60,213 bases of DNA from an uncultured Helicobacter sp. (GCF_937893305.1 NZ_CALBGN010000017.1:1-60213); one strand, 5' to 3'. Counted from the first letter of the stretch, positions 1-9,193 are shown. Program-made: numbers and translations. The notes: generated by a model not told the origin, from the letters alone.

Positions 1-2
1 AA

Positions 3-1004
3 GAAGAGAATTACAAATTAAACAATGAGATTGACAAATTAAACAAGGAGATTGACAAATTAAACAAGGAGATTGAGAAGCTTGAAAAATTTGATTTTAA
101 TAATGAAATGGAAGAGATTGGGAACTTGTTGGATAATAGTAAAGAAGGCATAAGATACACTGCTTTTGGAGACGAGGATTTTCCTGAATGTCGTTTTGAG
201 AGAATTGAAAATAAGAACGATTTACCTGTATTTTTTGCTTATGAAGGGGATTTAAAATTATTATCAAAAAACAATTTTAATATCGCCGTTATAGGCATTT
301 TGGAACCAACTGAAGAAATTAAGCAACTAGAAAAAGAGATTCTTGGGGAAATTTTAAAGTATGATGCTACTATCATAAGTGGTCTTGCGCTTGGTTGTGA
401 TACTATAGCGCATAAGAGTGTTTCTGATCAAAATTGCACAATTGCTATATTGCCTAGCACGCTAGATAATATATTGCCAAAAGAAAATAGAGAGTTAGCA
501 AGTGAGATAGTAAGGAATAAAAATGGGCTTTTAATCAGTGAATATTATAAGGAAGCAGAAAATAAGTTTGAGTATATCAATAGATATATAAAAAGGGATA
601 GGCTGCAGGCACTCTTTAGTGATATGGTGATTTTGACGGCAAGTTATAGTGAAAAGGATTCTAAGAAGGACAAGAAAAAAGATAGTGGCTCAAGACATGC
701 AATGGGTAAAGCCAAAGATTATGGGATTAAAAGAGCGGTAATGTATGATGAAGCAATTTTTGATGATGAGAAGTTTAATTTGAATAGAGAATTGATTGCT
801 ATGAAAATGTCAATTGCAAAGTTAGATGAACAAGCCATTATGGAATTTAACAAAAGCGATAAGAGTAAAGATTTTAAGATTATCACTAAAAGAAATGTAA
901 AGTTTATTATTGGATCTTTAAAAAAGTGGAAAGAGAAAATTTCCACTGAAAAGCCAAAAATAAAAGGAGAGCAACCTTCACTTCCTAATCTTGAAAATTT
1001 ATAG
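3..1004 (+). CDS. DprA/Smf-like Rossmann-fold protein with coiled-coil N-terminus, 5' truncated by window edge
   Basis: The reading frame is open to the left edge, so the true start lies outside the window; the first internal ATG is at 108. The first ~30 visible codons form heptads of the type IDKLNKE, a coiled coil. The core matches the DprA/Smf fold: a VIG strand, then SGLALGCDTIAH (family form SGLA-x-G-x-D-x-AAH), a conserved LLISEY, RDRLQALFSD in place of the usual RNR-x-I-x-GLS, and SGSRHAMGKA near the end of the domain. DprA proteins load RecA on incoming single-stranded DNA, but divergent members also occur in defence-type loci. The charged insert SEKDSKKDKKKDSGS and lysine-rich tail are unlike housekeeping DprA. 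The fold is clear; the function (competence or defence) is not. Confidence 0.7.
   Translation, partial: EENYKLNNEIDKLNKEIDKLNKEIEKLEKFDFNNEMEEIGNLLDNSKEGIRYTAFGDEDFPECRFERIENKNDLPVFFAYEGDLKLLSKNNFNIAVIGILEPTEEIKQLEKEILGEILKYDATIISGLALGCDTIAHKSVSDQNCTIAILPSTLDNILPKENRELASEIVRNKNGLLISEYYKEAENKFEYINRYIKRDRLQALFSDMVILTASYSEKDSKKDKKKDSGSRHAMGKAKDYGIKRAVMYDEAIFDDEKFNLNRELIAMKMSIAKLDEQAIMEFNKSDKSKDFKIITKRNVKFIIGSLKKWKEKISTEKPKIKGEQPSLPNLENL
9..71 (+). repeat. 21-bp tandem repeat, three units, coding heptads
   Basis: Units lie at 9-29, 30-50 and 51-71; the last two are identical and the first differs by a few bases, and a degenerate fourth unit follows. Each unit is seven codons and encodes one coiled-coil heptad, so copy-number change would lengthen or shorten the coil without shifting the frame. 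The array may continue left of the window. Confidence 0.85.
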
Positions 1005-1130
1005 AAAATAGTTTTAATCCACGCAGGCTTTAAAAGCATAGAATATTATTTAAAGTAAAGAAAGGGATAAGGAATCTTAAAATCTTTAAGAGAAGTTTTA
1101 ATTTTTACTTCTAAATAAGCACTTTTTGGC

Positions 1131-1136
1131 TAGAAT
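1131..1136 (+). promoter_or_regulatory. -10 box TAGAAT for the M23-minC-lpxC operon
   Basis: TAGAAT lies about 30 bp before the ATG at 1166 and is the only good -10 match between 1005 and 1165. No clear -35 is present, which is normal for Helicobacter vegetative promoters. Confidence 0.5.
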
Positions 1137-1165
1137 CGCGGTAAATTTTGCATTAAAGGGAAGTA

Positions 1166-2623
1166 ATGCGCAATCCAAAAATGAAAAGTGGTTTTGTGAA
1201 GATTTTAGGTTTGATTGTTGTTTTAGTTTTAATTGGTGGGGGAATTTTTGCTCTAACTTCTGATTCTTTTGAGAAAGAAGCACCAAAGATTGTAATTAAA
1301 GACAAGGCAGTGTGGAATCTTAAGGATTCTTTTCCTATTGAAATTAGCGATAATCTAGGCATTAAAAGTTATAGTGTCGCATTGATTGAAAATGGTAATA
1401 GAATTCCACTTGATGCGCAACAAATCAATGCACAAGATGCAATGTGTGTAGCAAAAAATGCAAATATCTCTCCGCTAACGCAAAATCTCATTACAAATAC
1501 TCCGATAAAAAGCTTTTGTATTGGAATCCAAAAGCCAGCAGGAATTAAAAATAACACAAAGTTTATTACTCTTGAAGTAAGCGTTACAGATACAAGCAAA
1601 TGGAATCTTTTTAAAGGCAATACAACAACACAGCAATTTAACATTGCCATTGATACAAAAAAGCCACAATTAGCAGTGGTAGCAAATTCTTATAAAATCA
1701 CGCAAGGTGGGAGCGCACTTGTGATTTTTCGCGCAAGTGATGAAAATTTAGAAAACCTTGTAATTACTAATGGAAACTTGGAATTTAAAGCACAGCCTTT
1801 TTATAGGGAGGGCTTTTATATCGCGTTAATTGCTTGGTCAAAGTTACACGAGAATTTTACGCCAAAAATCATCGCACAAGATAGCGCGGGCAATGTTAGT
1901 ATTGTGCCTATTGGCTATTTTCAGCAAAAGAAACAATACAAAGATTCCACGATTCCACTTACTGATTCCTTTGTGGATGGCAAAATCTCAACGCTTGTGG
2001 AGGAGATTGGCGAGAAAAGCTTAGGGGAATTTGAAAATAAAGTGGATATTTTTCGCTATATTAATGAAGGCGTGAGAGAACAGAGTTTTGATAGGATATT
2101 TAAAGTGGCTTCTAGTTTTGATATAGAATCTGTTGTGGAGAACTTTGCTATTAAACCCTTTACACCTTTAAGAAATGGTGCTGTAATGGCAAGTTTTGGG
2201 GATCATCGTCGCTTTACTTATCAAGGAGAGATTGTTAGTGAGTCTAACCATATGGGATTGGATTTAGCGAGCATTAAGCAAGCCCCTGTTATTTTAAGTA
2301 ATCCGGGTATTGTAACGCTAAATGAGTTTGTAGGTATTGATGGGAATAGTGTTGTGGTGTATCACGGACTTGGACTATCTACTCTATATGCGCATTTAAC
2401 AGCTTCTGATGTGAGCGTGGGAGATGTGTTAGAATCTAATGTAAAAATTGCAAACACTGGTAACACAGGACTAGCACTTGGCGATCATTTGCATTTTAGT
2501 GTGCTTGTGCAAGGCTATGAAGTGTGGAATGCGGAGTGGATGGATTCAAATTGGATTAAACTTAATATTACTGATGTAATTAATGAAGCAAAGACAATTA
2601 TCAACCAAATTCAAGGTTCTTAA
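1166..2623 (+). CDS. M23 (LytM-type) peptidase, membrane anchored
   Basis: One N-terminal transmembrane segment (about residues 9-30) anchors a periplasmic protein whose C-terminus is an M23 metallopeptidase. Zinc-site motifs are visible: NHMGLD near residue 362 (H and D ligands), LYAHL near 405, and GDHLHFS near 440 (HxH). M23 enzymes cut peptidoglycan cross-links or stem peptides; in Helicobacter relatives of this family set cell curvature. The 485-residue length leaves a ~330-residue non-catalytic region. The ATG at 1166 follows an AAGGGAAG ribosome site. The gene abuts minC with no gap, the order I recall for HP1054-HP1053-HP1052, so it is probably co-expressed with division and envelope genes. 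The substrate is not known. Confidence 0.85.
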   Translation: MRNPKMKSGFVKILGLIVVLVLIGGGIFALTSDSFEKEAPKIVIKDKAVWNLKDSFPIEISDNLGIKSYSVALIENGNRIPLDAQQINAQDAMCVAKNANISPLTQNLITNTPIKSFCIGIQKPAGIKNNTKFITLEVSVTDTSKWNLFKGNTTTQQFNIAIDTKKPQLAVVANSYKITQGGSALVIFRASDENLENLVITNGNLEFKAQPFYREGFYIALIAWSKLHENFTPKIIAQDSAGNVSIVPIGYFQQKKQYKDSTIPLTDSFVDGKISTLVEEIGEKSLGEFENKVDIFRYINEGVREQSFDRIFKVASSFDIESVVENFAIKPFTPLRNGAVMASFGDHRRFTYQGEIVSESNHMGLDLASIKQAPVILSNPGIVTLNEFVGIDGNSVVVYHGLGLSTLYAHLTASDVSVGDVLESNVKIANTGNTGLALGDHLHFSVLVQGYEVWNAEWMDSNWIKLNITDVINEAKTIINQIQGS

Positions 2624-3226
2624 ATGGTAAAAACAAGGCAGAAAAATTTTCGTGCGTTTATTTTTGTAGAAGGAGAAGCGCAAGAAATAATTGCTTATAT
2701 TGATAAAAATTTAGGGCTTTTACAAAGTCTTTTGCTGGTTTTTACTTTTGATTTAAATCATAATTATGCTGAACTTTTGGAGTATTTAAAACAGAAGCAA
2801 TTAAGGTTTGTTTTAGCAAATAGCATAGAGAATTTAGGGCTTGATACAAAGGCTCAAGATATAGGGAAGTTGGAATCTAAAAATGTGGAATCTAAAGCAG
2901 AATCTAAAAAAATAGAATCCAAAACGCAAGCAAACACTCTTGTGCTAAATCGCACAATTAGGAGTGGAGAAGAGATTATTGCAAAGGGGGATTTAACAAT
3001 TTTTGGGAGAATTAATAGTGGCGCGCATATCCAAAGTGGCGGAAATCTACAAATTTTTGGCACAATTAGTGGTAATGTGTTTTGCGATGGAGAATATATG
3101 ATTTTAGGTGAAGTGAGTGAGGGTAATGTGCTTTTTGGTGGAGAGATTGTAGATAAAGAGTTGTTAAAATATCCTCGCAATAAAGTATATAGAAAAAATG
3201 ATTCCATTGTTGTAGAAGGCTTATAA
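2624..3226 (+). CDS. minC: Septum site-determining protein MinC
   Basis: MinC blocks FtsZ ring formation away from midcell together with MinD. The C-terminal ~90 residues are the MinC beta-helix: a start like IRSGEEIIAKGDLTIFG, then GAHIQSGGNLQIFGTISG with regularly spaced glycines. The N-terminal ~75 residues fit the MinC_N domain. Between them lies a low-complexity linker rich in ESK (about residues 85-105). The start codon follows the M23 stop directly and the stop overlaps the lpxC ATG by one base (TAATG), so the three genes are translationally coupled. minD and minE are not in the window. Length (200) is typical. Confidence 0.9.
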   Translation: MVKTRQKNFRAFIFVEGEAQEIIAYIDKNLGLLQSLLLVFTFDLNHNYAELLEYLKQKQLRFVLANSIENLGLDTKAQDIGKLESKNVESKAESKKIESKTQANTLVLNRTIRSGEEIIAKGDLTIFGRINSGAHIQSGGNLQIFGTISGNVFCDGEYMILGEVSEGNVLFGGEIVDKELLKYPRNKVYRKNDSIVVEGL

Positions 3227-4113
3227 TGAGACAACAAACTATAGCAAAAAAAGTCGAGTTAGTAGGGATTGGCTTACACAAAGGTGTTCCTGTGAGAATG
3301 ATATTAGAGCCTTTGGAGGAAAATTGTGGAATCCATTTTTATCGGAGTGATGTGGGCATTAGCATACCGCTAAAGCCTGAAAGTGTGGTAGATACAACAA
3401 TGGCAACAGTGATTGCAAAAGACGGACATAAGGTTTCTACCATAGAACATTTGCTTTCTGCAATCCACGCTTATGGGATTGATAATCTTAAAATCACGCT
3501 TGATAATGAAGAAGTGCCAATAATGGATGGGAGCAGTATTGGGTATTGTATGCTTTTAGAAGAAGCTGGAATTGTTAAACAAGAAGCCACAAAAAAGATT
3601 TTAAAAATCAAAGCCCCTATTGAAGTTAAAGATGGAGATAAGTTTGTGCGTTTTGAGCCAAATGATGCCTGTGTTTTTGATTTTTCTATTCATTTTCCAC
3701 ATCCTGCTATTGGCACACAAAGTTATAAATTTAATTTTTCAACAAAAAATTACAAAGAAGAAATTGCGCGAGCTAGGACTTTTGGATTTTTAAATGAAGT
3801 GCAATATTTGCGCTCTATAGGATTAGCACTTGGTGGTTCTCTAGAAAATGCAATTGTTCTTGATGAGTCAAACATTTTAAACAAAGAAGGTTTGCGCTAT
3901 AAAGAAGAGTTTGTTCGTCATAAGATTTTAGATGCAATTGGTGATATGGCATTGCTTGGGATTCCTCTTCTTGGGGCGTATGTGTCTTATGCTGGGAGTC
4001 ATAAGCTTAACCATTTGCTAACTAAGAAGCTTTTTGAGAATTGTAATGCGTATGAGATTTTAGAAAGTGAAGAAGCGCAACAAGTCTATGAGTATGCCTT
4101 GCAAAATGCATAA
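3226..4113 (+). CDS. lpxC: UDP-3-O-acyl-N-acetylglucosamine deacetylase LpxC
   Basis: LpxC is the zinc-dependent committed step of lipid A synthesis, in the cytosol. The sequence starts RQQTIAKKVELVGIGLHKG, the family N-terminus. TIEHLLSAIHAYGIDN carries the first zinc histidine near residue 75, HKILDAIGDMALLG carries the second zinc histidine and aspartate near 240, and GSHKLNHLL follows near 257. Length (295) is normal. It overlaps minC by one base and the downstream tsaB-like gene by 8 bases, consistent with one polycistronic message. Confidence 0.96.
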   Translation: MRQQTIAKKVELVGIGLHKGVPVRMILEPLEENCGIHFYRSDVGISIPLKPESVVDTTMATVIAKDGHKVSTIEHLLSAIHAYGIDNLKITLDNEEVPIMDGSSIGYCMLLEEAGIVKQEATKKILKIKAPIEVKDGDKFVRFEPNDACVFDFSIHFPHPAIGTQSYKFNFSTKNYKEEIARARTFGFLNEVQYLRSIGLALGGSLENAIVLDESNILNKEGLRYKEEFVRHKILDAIGDMALLGIPLLGAYVSYAGSHKLNHLLTKKLFENCNAYEILESEEAQQVYEYALQNA

Positions 4114-4579
4114 AGTTTTAATCTTGCCAAATGTTGCTAGAGAACCTGTCTTAATAGGTGTGTATGATGAGAATTTTGTGCTGTGTAGAGATTTTGCTAT
4201 TGTTGAGCCATTAAGTGATGCTTTAGTGCCTAAATTTATGGAGTTAGAAAAATGGGGTGTAGAGTTTGATGCGCTGTATTTTGCAAGGGGTCCTGGGAGT
4301 TTTATGGCATTAAAATTGCTCTATCTTTTTGCAAAAACATTAGAGATTGCAAAAGAAGTGAAGCTTTTTGCTACGCACGCGTTTTATTTTAATGGTAATT
4401 CTCCTATTAGAGCTTATGGAGATTGCTATTTTGTATGTGAAGATTTAACAAATGCAGCAATTTGCGTGAAAAAGTTTGCTAGGATTCCGCATATTTTGCC
4501 TTTTGCTTTGCCTAGTGTTCTTGATGAGAGCATTTTTGATACGGATTTAAAGCCGCTTTATTTGCTCCCTCCGGTTTAA
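4106..4579 (+). CDS. tsaB: Short TsaB (YeaZ)-like protein
   Basis: TsaB partners TsaD in making the t6A modification of tRNA. The segment LYFARGPGSFMALKLLYLFAKTL matches the GPGSFTGLR motif of the family, followed by a ssL-like stretch (LFATHAFYF). The product is ~157 residues, shorter than the ~220 of E. coli TsaB, as is usual in Campylobacterota. I chose the ATG at 4106, inside the lpxC stop region, because upstream in-frame ATGs only add a shadow of the LpxC reading frame. The call is by motif and position. Confidence 0.75.
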   Translation: MHKVLILPNVAREPVLIGVYDENFVLCRDFAIVEPLSDALVPKFMELEKWGVEFDALYFARGPGSFMALKLLYLFAKTLEIAKEVKLFATHAFYFNGNSPIRAYGDCYFVCEDLTNAAICVKKFARIPHILPFALPSVLDESIFDTDLKPLYLLPPV

Positions 4580-4588
4580 AGGTGTAAA

Positions 4589-5524
4589 ATGTGTGAGAAT
4601 TTATCAAAGAATTGCTTAGATTTAGGGACAGAAAAGCCAAAAATAAGTATCCAGCGCAAGGCTACGATTGTATCAAGTTGTGTGGCATGTGTGCTGATTG
4701 TGGTGAAGTTTGTTGCTGGGATTATTAGTGGATCTGTGGCGATTCTTGCAAGTGCGATTGATTCTTTACTTGATTTATCGGCTTCACTCTTTAATCTCTA
4801 TGCTATTACCAAAGCAGAGCAACCTGCTGATGTGAAGTTTAACTATGGACGAGGCAAGATAGAATCGTTAGCGGCTGTGATTGAAGGGAGTGTGATTTTA
4901 GTTTCTGGGATTTTTATCCTTTATCAATCGCTAAAAAAAATCGCGTTAGGAAGTGAGCTAGCAAGGCTTGATTTGTCCTTGTTTGTAATGGTGTTTTCGC
5001 TGATTTTAACAACTTGTCTTGTGCTGTATCTAAACTATGTTGCAAAAGTGAGCAATAATCTTGTGATAAAAGCCGATGCCTTGCATTATAAGACAGATAT
5101 TTTAAGTAATGGCGCGGTGCTTGTGGCATTGGTGCTTATTAAGCTTACAGGCTTTGAGATTATTGACGCGCTTTTTGGGATTGCTATTGGGCTGTATGTG
5201 GGGTATTCTGCTTTTGGGCTATTAAAAGAAGGTGTGCTAGTCTTGCTAGATCGTGCGTTAGATGATGAGAAAATCACAGCGATTAAGGAAATTTTAAATT
5301 CTGCAAAAGAGGTCAAAAGCTACCACGATCTAAAAACTAGGCAAAGTGGGGATACGCATTTTGTAGAGGTGCATTTGGTGTTTAGTTCGGATATTTTGCT
5401 AAAGGACGCGCACGCAGTGGCGGATATGTTAGAGTGTAAAATCCAAAATCTACAAGGACATTGGGTGGTGATTACACATCTTGATCCTTATGATGACAAA
5501 GGGGTTGATGCGTGCAGTATTTGA
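4589..5524 (+). CDS. Cation diffusion facilitator (FieF/YiiP type) metal exporter
   Basis: Inner-membrane proton-coupled exporter of divalent metals such as Zn, Fe or Cd. Six transmembrane segments are predicted. The metal-site motifs are visible: ASAIDSLLD near residue 57 (DxxxD) and ALHYKTD near 166 (HxxxD). The cytosolic C-terminal dimer domain contains HDLKTRQSGD and HFVEVHLVF. The ATG at 4589 follows AAAGGTGT 9 bp after the tsaB stop. It overlaps the next gene by 13 bp. Which metal it moves cannot be read from the sequence. Confidence 0.9.
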   Translation: MCENLSKNCLDLGTEKPKISIQRKATIVSSCVACVLIVVKFVAGIISGSVAILASAIDSLLDLSASLFNLYAITKAEQPADVKFNYGRGKIESLAAVIEGSVILVSGIFILYQSLKKIALGSELARLDLSLFVMVFSLILTTCLVLYLNYVAKVSNNLVIKADALHYKTDILSNGAVLVALVLIKLTGFEIIDALFGIAIGLYVGYSAFGLLKEGVLVLLDRALDDEKITAIKEILNSAKEVKSYHDLKTRQSGDTHFVEVHLVFSSDILLKDAHAVADMLECKIQNLQGHWVVITHLDPYDDKGVDACSI

Positions 5525-7242
5525 TTGATTTTTTACAAGTAAGCAATATTAATAAAGCAAAAATTTATCCTTTTTTAAAGTGCAGCAAAGAAGAAGCGTT
5601 GATTTTGCGCTATTTATGCACAGAGTTTTTAAAAGGAGATCACGAAGTTGTTTGCTTGGATGTCATTAATGCGCTTTTTGCTCCAAAAGATGAAATAGAA
5701 GTTTTGCAATATCTGCCTTTTTTTAAGAATCTTTTAGATACAGGTTGGATTGCGCAACATATTTTTCTGAAACATTTAAATCAAGAAGAATTGCTTTTAG
5801 AATTATTAAATATGACAATTTCTTTAAGCACAAGTTTTTTAAAGCTACTTGAAGAAGGAGGAATTAATCCTAAGCTCCCTAAGATTGCTCCTTATAATGA
5901 TCATTTAGAATATTTAAAAGATCAATTTGCTTGTATTGAGCTTCTTCATAGTTTAAGTCCGCATAAAAAAGACAATCACGCTTCACCACTTCTTAAAAAA
6001 GGAATGCAAAAATACAAACTCTTACAAGATCGCATTAAAGGGCGTTTGGAGCTAACAAAAGAGAAATTAGGCTTAGAGAGTTTATGTAAAGAGTATGGCT
6101 TAAATCCGCAGGAAAAAATTATTTTTTTGGCTTTGATTAGAGAAGAGTATTTAGGCAAGGAGAGTGAGGGTAGAGAGCTTGGAGTGCTGATTAATTTAGT
6201 GAGTATGAATGATTATGAAAAAATGAAAAATCGCGCTCTTTTAGATGATAGAAGTCGTTTGGTGGAAAAAGGACTTGTAGATTATGATGAGATTTTAAAC
6301 CCATTTGGTGGCGTAAGTCGGACATTTTTTATCCCAGATGGTGTATTAAAAAAAATCACACATCCCCAAACACAGAACACAAAAGAGCGCATAAATTTAG
6401 AATCTCTTGTGGAGGAGCAAGATATTTTTGAGTTTTTGCGTCCAAAAGCAACTTTAAATGATGTTGTGTTAAACGCTAACACAAAAGAAACTCTAGAAGT
6501 GCTACTTAAACAAATGGATTCCAAAGTTTTGCAACGCTTAAAAGATTGGGGGATTAAGGATAAAAAGCGTGGGATTGATGCAAAGATTATTTTTTATGGT
6601 GCAGCAGGAACAGGCAAAACAATGACAGCACTAGCTCTTGCAAAATCCCTTAAAAAACCTGTGCTAAGTTTTGATTGTTCTAAAATTTTGTCAATGTATG
6701 TAGGAGAGAGTGAAAAAAATGTGCGCAAGATCTTTGAATCTTATAAAGAGTTATGTGAAAGTTCTAAACAAAATCCGATTCTGCTTTTAGATGAGGCAGA
6801 TCAGTTTTTAAGCGCACGCACAACAAGTGGAAGCGGAGCAGATAAAATGCACAATCAAATGCAAAATATTTTTTTAGAACAGATTGAAAAATTTGATGGA
6901 ATCTTAATTGCTACGACAAATTTGCTTGAAACGCTTGATACAGCTTTTTCTAGGCGTTTTAATTATAAGATTGAATTTAAGCGACCGAATTTTGAAGAAA
7001 GGGTGCGTTTGTGGGAGAAATTATTGCCTAAAAATGCCCCTTTTTCTAAAGACTTTGATCTTAAAAAACTTGCAGAGTTTAATCTAAGTGGCGGACAAAT
7101 CGCACTTGTTGTAAAAAATACTGCTTATAAGATTGCAAGCTCTAAAAAGCCGGAGTTTAGTACGCAGAGCTTTTTAAATGAAATCAAACGTGAGTTGAAA
7201 TCCAACTTTGATAGCACACGTGAAGTGGGGTTTCATACATAA
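5512..7242 (+). CDS. AAA family ATPase, function unknown
   Basis: The C-terminal half is a single AAA module of the FtsH/Cdc48 class: Walker A GAAGTGKT near residue 363, Walker B ILLLDEAD near 423, sensor-1 ATTN near 468 and arginine finger FSRRFN near 480. The N-terminal ~290 residues are helical, without a domain I recognise; similar two-part proteins exist across Campylobacterota. The start is GTG, set by a 13-bp overlap with the CDF gene, which implies coupled translation. There are no membrane segments and no protease domain, so it is more likely a remodelling or chaperone ATPase than a protease. I do not assign a role. Confidence 0.8.
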   Translation: MQYLIDFLQVSNINKAKIYPFLKCSKEEALILRYLCTEFLKGDHEVVCLDVINALFAPKDEIEVLQYLPFFKNLLDTGWIAQHIFLKHLNQEELLLELLNMTISLSTSFLKLLEEGGINPKLPKIAPYNDHLEYLKDQFACIELLHSLSPHKKDNHASPLLKKGMQKYKLLQDRIKGRLELTKEKLGLESLCKEYGLNPQEKIIFLALIREEYLGKESEGRELGVLINLVSMNDYEKMKNRALLDDRSRLVEKGLVDYDEILNPFGGVSRTFFIPDGVLKKITHPQTQNTKERINLESLVEEQDIFEFLRPKATLNDVVLNANTKETLEVLLKQMDSKVLQRLKDWGIKDKKRGIDAKIIFYGAAGTGKTMTALALAKSLKKPVLSFDCSKILSMYVGESEKNVRKIFESYKELCESSKQNPILLLDEADQFLSARTTSGSGADKMHNQMQNIFLEQIEKFDGILIATTNLLETLDTAFSRRFNYKIEFKRPNFEERVRLWEKLLPKNAPFSKDFDLKKLAEFNLSGGQIALVVKNTAYKIASSKKPEFSTQSFLNEIKRELKSNFDSTREVGFHT

Positions 7243-7383
7243 AAAGAGAAAAACTAAATTTATTTGTTGTGAGTGTATAGTAGGAATTATTCTGAAAATT
7301 TAATAGTTTTGATATTAGGATTTAAATTTTTGATTTTTGTTATGAATAAATAATTTAAAATAGGAATTTCTTTTTAAATTTTG

Positions 7384-7389
7384 TATAAT
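7384..7389 (+). promoter_or_regulatory. -10 box TATAAT for the NSS transporter gene
   Basis: A perfect TATAAT lies 30 bp before the ATG at 7420. Its position rules out the in-frame TTG at 7381 as a start codon, since that would sit inside the promoter. The rest of 7243-7419 is AT-rich with no other signal I could support. Confidence 0.7.
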
Positions 7390-7419
7390 CTCAGATTTAC
7401 TTCGAAAATAGGCGGTATT

Positions 7420-8745
7420 ATGACGAGATTTTCTAAAGCAGGATTTGTTTTATCCACTGCTGGAAGTGCGATTGGACTTGGCGGGATTTGGGGCTTTCCT
7501 TATTTGGTTGGGCAAAATGGTGGTTTTGCTTTTGTTTTGATTTTTGTGTTGGCGTTTTTAGTTGTTGGTTTGAGTGTGTTTATTGTAGAAATGCTTTTTG
7601 GCAGGGCAAGTGGGCAAAATGCAGTAAGCACTTTTGAAACATTTGCCCCAAAACGCTTAAATTTTTTAAAATACGGCGGATTTATGATGATTTCTGGCGT
7701 GTTGATTTTCTCTTTTTATGCGGTGGTTTTAGGTTGGCTTGTGCATTATATGTTTTTAAGCATTATTGGGATGCCAACAACGCTAGAGGGAACCAAAAAT
7801 TTATGGGGAGATTTTGCATCTAGTCAGATTCTTTGGCAGATGTTATGGCATTTTTTAGTAGTAGCACTTTGTGCATATATTTTAAATCGCGGTGTGAAAG
7901 CTGGGATTGAGAAGTTAAACTTGATTTTGATGCCGATGTTGTTGTTTATTTTTTTAGGATTACTTGTATATTCAATGCTTCAAGACGCGTTTTTGGATTC
8001 CTTTAAATTTCTCTTTTTGCCCGATTTTAGTAAGATTACTCCAGAAGTTATAGTAAAGGCGATTGGGCAAGCATTTTTTGCACTATCTTTAGGGGTTGGA
8101 GTGATTTTGACCTATTCAAATTCTATGCCAAAACACGGAAATTTTGTGCGTTTTGCAGTGATTGTTGCACTGCTTAATTTCTTGTTTTGTTTAGTTGCTG
8201 GACTTGTGATTTTTACTTTTATTTTTGGTTATGGTGCAGAACCAACAGAGGGACCAGGACTTGTGTTTGTGTCCTTGCCACTAATTTTTGCAAATATGGG
8301 TGTTAGTGGGCAAGTGATTGCGTTTTTGTTTTTTGTGGCATTGATTTTTGCTGGGATTACTTCAGCAGTTTCTATGTTAGAACCATTAAATAGTTATTTC
8401 ATTGAGCGATATTCTATGAAGCGTAAAAACGCAAATCTTATTAGTGTCTTATGTGCTTATTTATTAGGCGTGATTGTGTTGCTTAGTAATACAGCGGCAT
8501 TTTCTGCAGATTTAACATTTTTTGGTAAGAATCTTTTTGATTGGTTTGTTTATATTACAAGTTCGTTTATGCTTCCGCTTGCAGGCGTGTTTATGTGTAT
8601 TTATATGGGGTGGATTTTACCAAAAGATCGTGTGTATGCAATGAGTGAAGGGTATTTAAAAGGAATCTTTTTTGAGGGTTGGTATGTGGTGATTCGCTAT
8701 ATTGCACCACTTGGGATTTTGCTTGCAATGGCAAGTTTAGTTTAG
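7420..8745 (+). CDS. Neurotransmitter:sodium symporter (NSS/SNF) family transporter
   Basis: Sodium-coupled amino-acid uptake system in the inner membrane. The opening SKAGFVLSTAGSAIGLGGIWGFPYLVGQNGG-like region (about residues 4-34) is the family sodium and substrate site in TM1, with the unwound GSAIGLG stretch. About eleven hydrophobic segments follow, typical of bacterial members. Length is 441 residues from the ATG chosen. The start is set by the upstream -10 box. Substrate is unknown; H. pylori has a tandem pair of this family, whereas only one copy is seen here. Confidence 0.9.
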   Translation: MTRFSKAGFVLSTAGSAIGLGGIWGFPYLVGQNGGFAFVLIFVLAFLVVGLSVFIVEMLFGRASGQNAVSTFETFAPKRLNFLKYGGFMMISGVLIFSFYAVVLGWLVHYMFLSIIGMPTTLEGTKNLWGDFASSQILWQMLWHFLVVALCAYILNRGVKAGIEKLNLILMPMLLFIFLGLLVYSMLQDAFLDSFKFLFLPDFSKITPEVIVKAIGQAFFALSLGVGVILTYSNSMPKHGNFVRFAVIVALLNFLFCLVAGLVIFTFIFGYGAEPTEGPGLVFVSLPLIFANMGVSGQVIAFLFFVALIFAGITSAVSMLEPLNSYFIERYSMKRKNANLISVLCAYLLGVIVLLSNTAAFSADLTFFGKNLFDWFVYITSSFMLPLAGVFMCIYMGWILPKDRVYAMSEGYLKGIFFEGWYVVIRYIAPLGILLAMASLV

Positions 8746-8761
8746 TGGCAAATTTTATAAT

Positions 8762-9193
8762 GTGGAATCTCTTTTTGGGTTATTTTTAATTTGTTTTCTT
8801 GCAAGCAGTCTTTATCCACTAGGTTCTGAAGCCTTTGTGGTGGGCTTTTTAGCGCTTGATTATGCGTGGGTTTTGGTGTGGATTGTAGCAACACTTGGCA
8901 ATACGCTAGGATCACTAACTACTTATGGTATAGGATATTTGGGAGATTCTTTTTGTTTTAAACGCTTTAGGAAGATGCACACAAAGATTTATCGTTATAA
9001 AGATGGAATCCAAAAACAAGGATTCCTTTATGCGTTTTTTACTTTTTTGCCGTTTTTGGGAGATTTGTTTGCCCTAGCTTTAGGGGTGTATCGTTATTCT
9101 TTTTTGAAAGCTTGTGTATTTATAGCACTAGGCAAGGGCGTGCGGTATTTGGTGCTAATTTTAGCATACAACAAATACCAACAAGTTTTTTAA
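8762..9193 (+). CDS. YqaA-type (DedA/VTT superfamily) small membrane protein
   Basis: The 143-residue product has about four hydrophobic segments and the VTT-like pattern LYPLGSEAFVVGFL, then GNTLGSLTTYGIGYLGD near residue 45, and a C-terminal F-x-FLPFLGDLFALALGVYR. These are hallmarks of the YqaA branch of DedA proteins, which are linked to lipid scrambling in the wider family; the role of YqaA itself is not established. The start is GTG 16 bp after the NSS stop; the overlapping ATG at 8760 is out of frame. Its stop codon overlaps the end of the convergent phoX remnant. Confidence 0.8.
   Translation: MESLFGLFLICFLASSLYPLGSEAFVVGFLALDYAWVLVWIVATLGNTLGSLTTYGIGYLGDSFCFKRFRKMHTKIYRYKDGIQKQGFLYAFFTFLPFLGDLFALALGVYRYSFLKACVFIALGKGVRYLVLILAYNKYQQVF

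Noticed and set aside
9..71. Short CRISPR-like repeat array
   Set aside because: Units abut with no spacers, length is a multiple of three, and they encode coiled-coil heptads in frame with the DprA-like gene.
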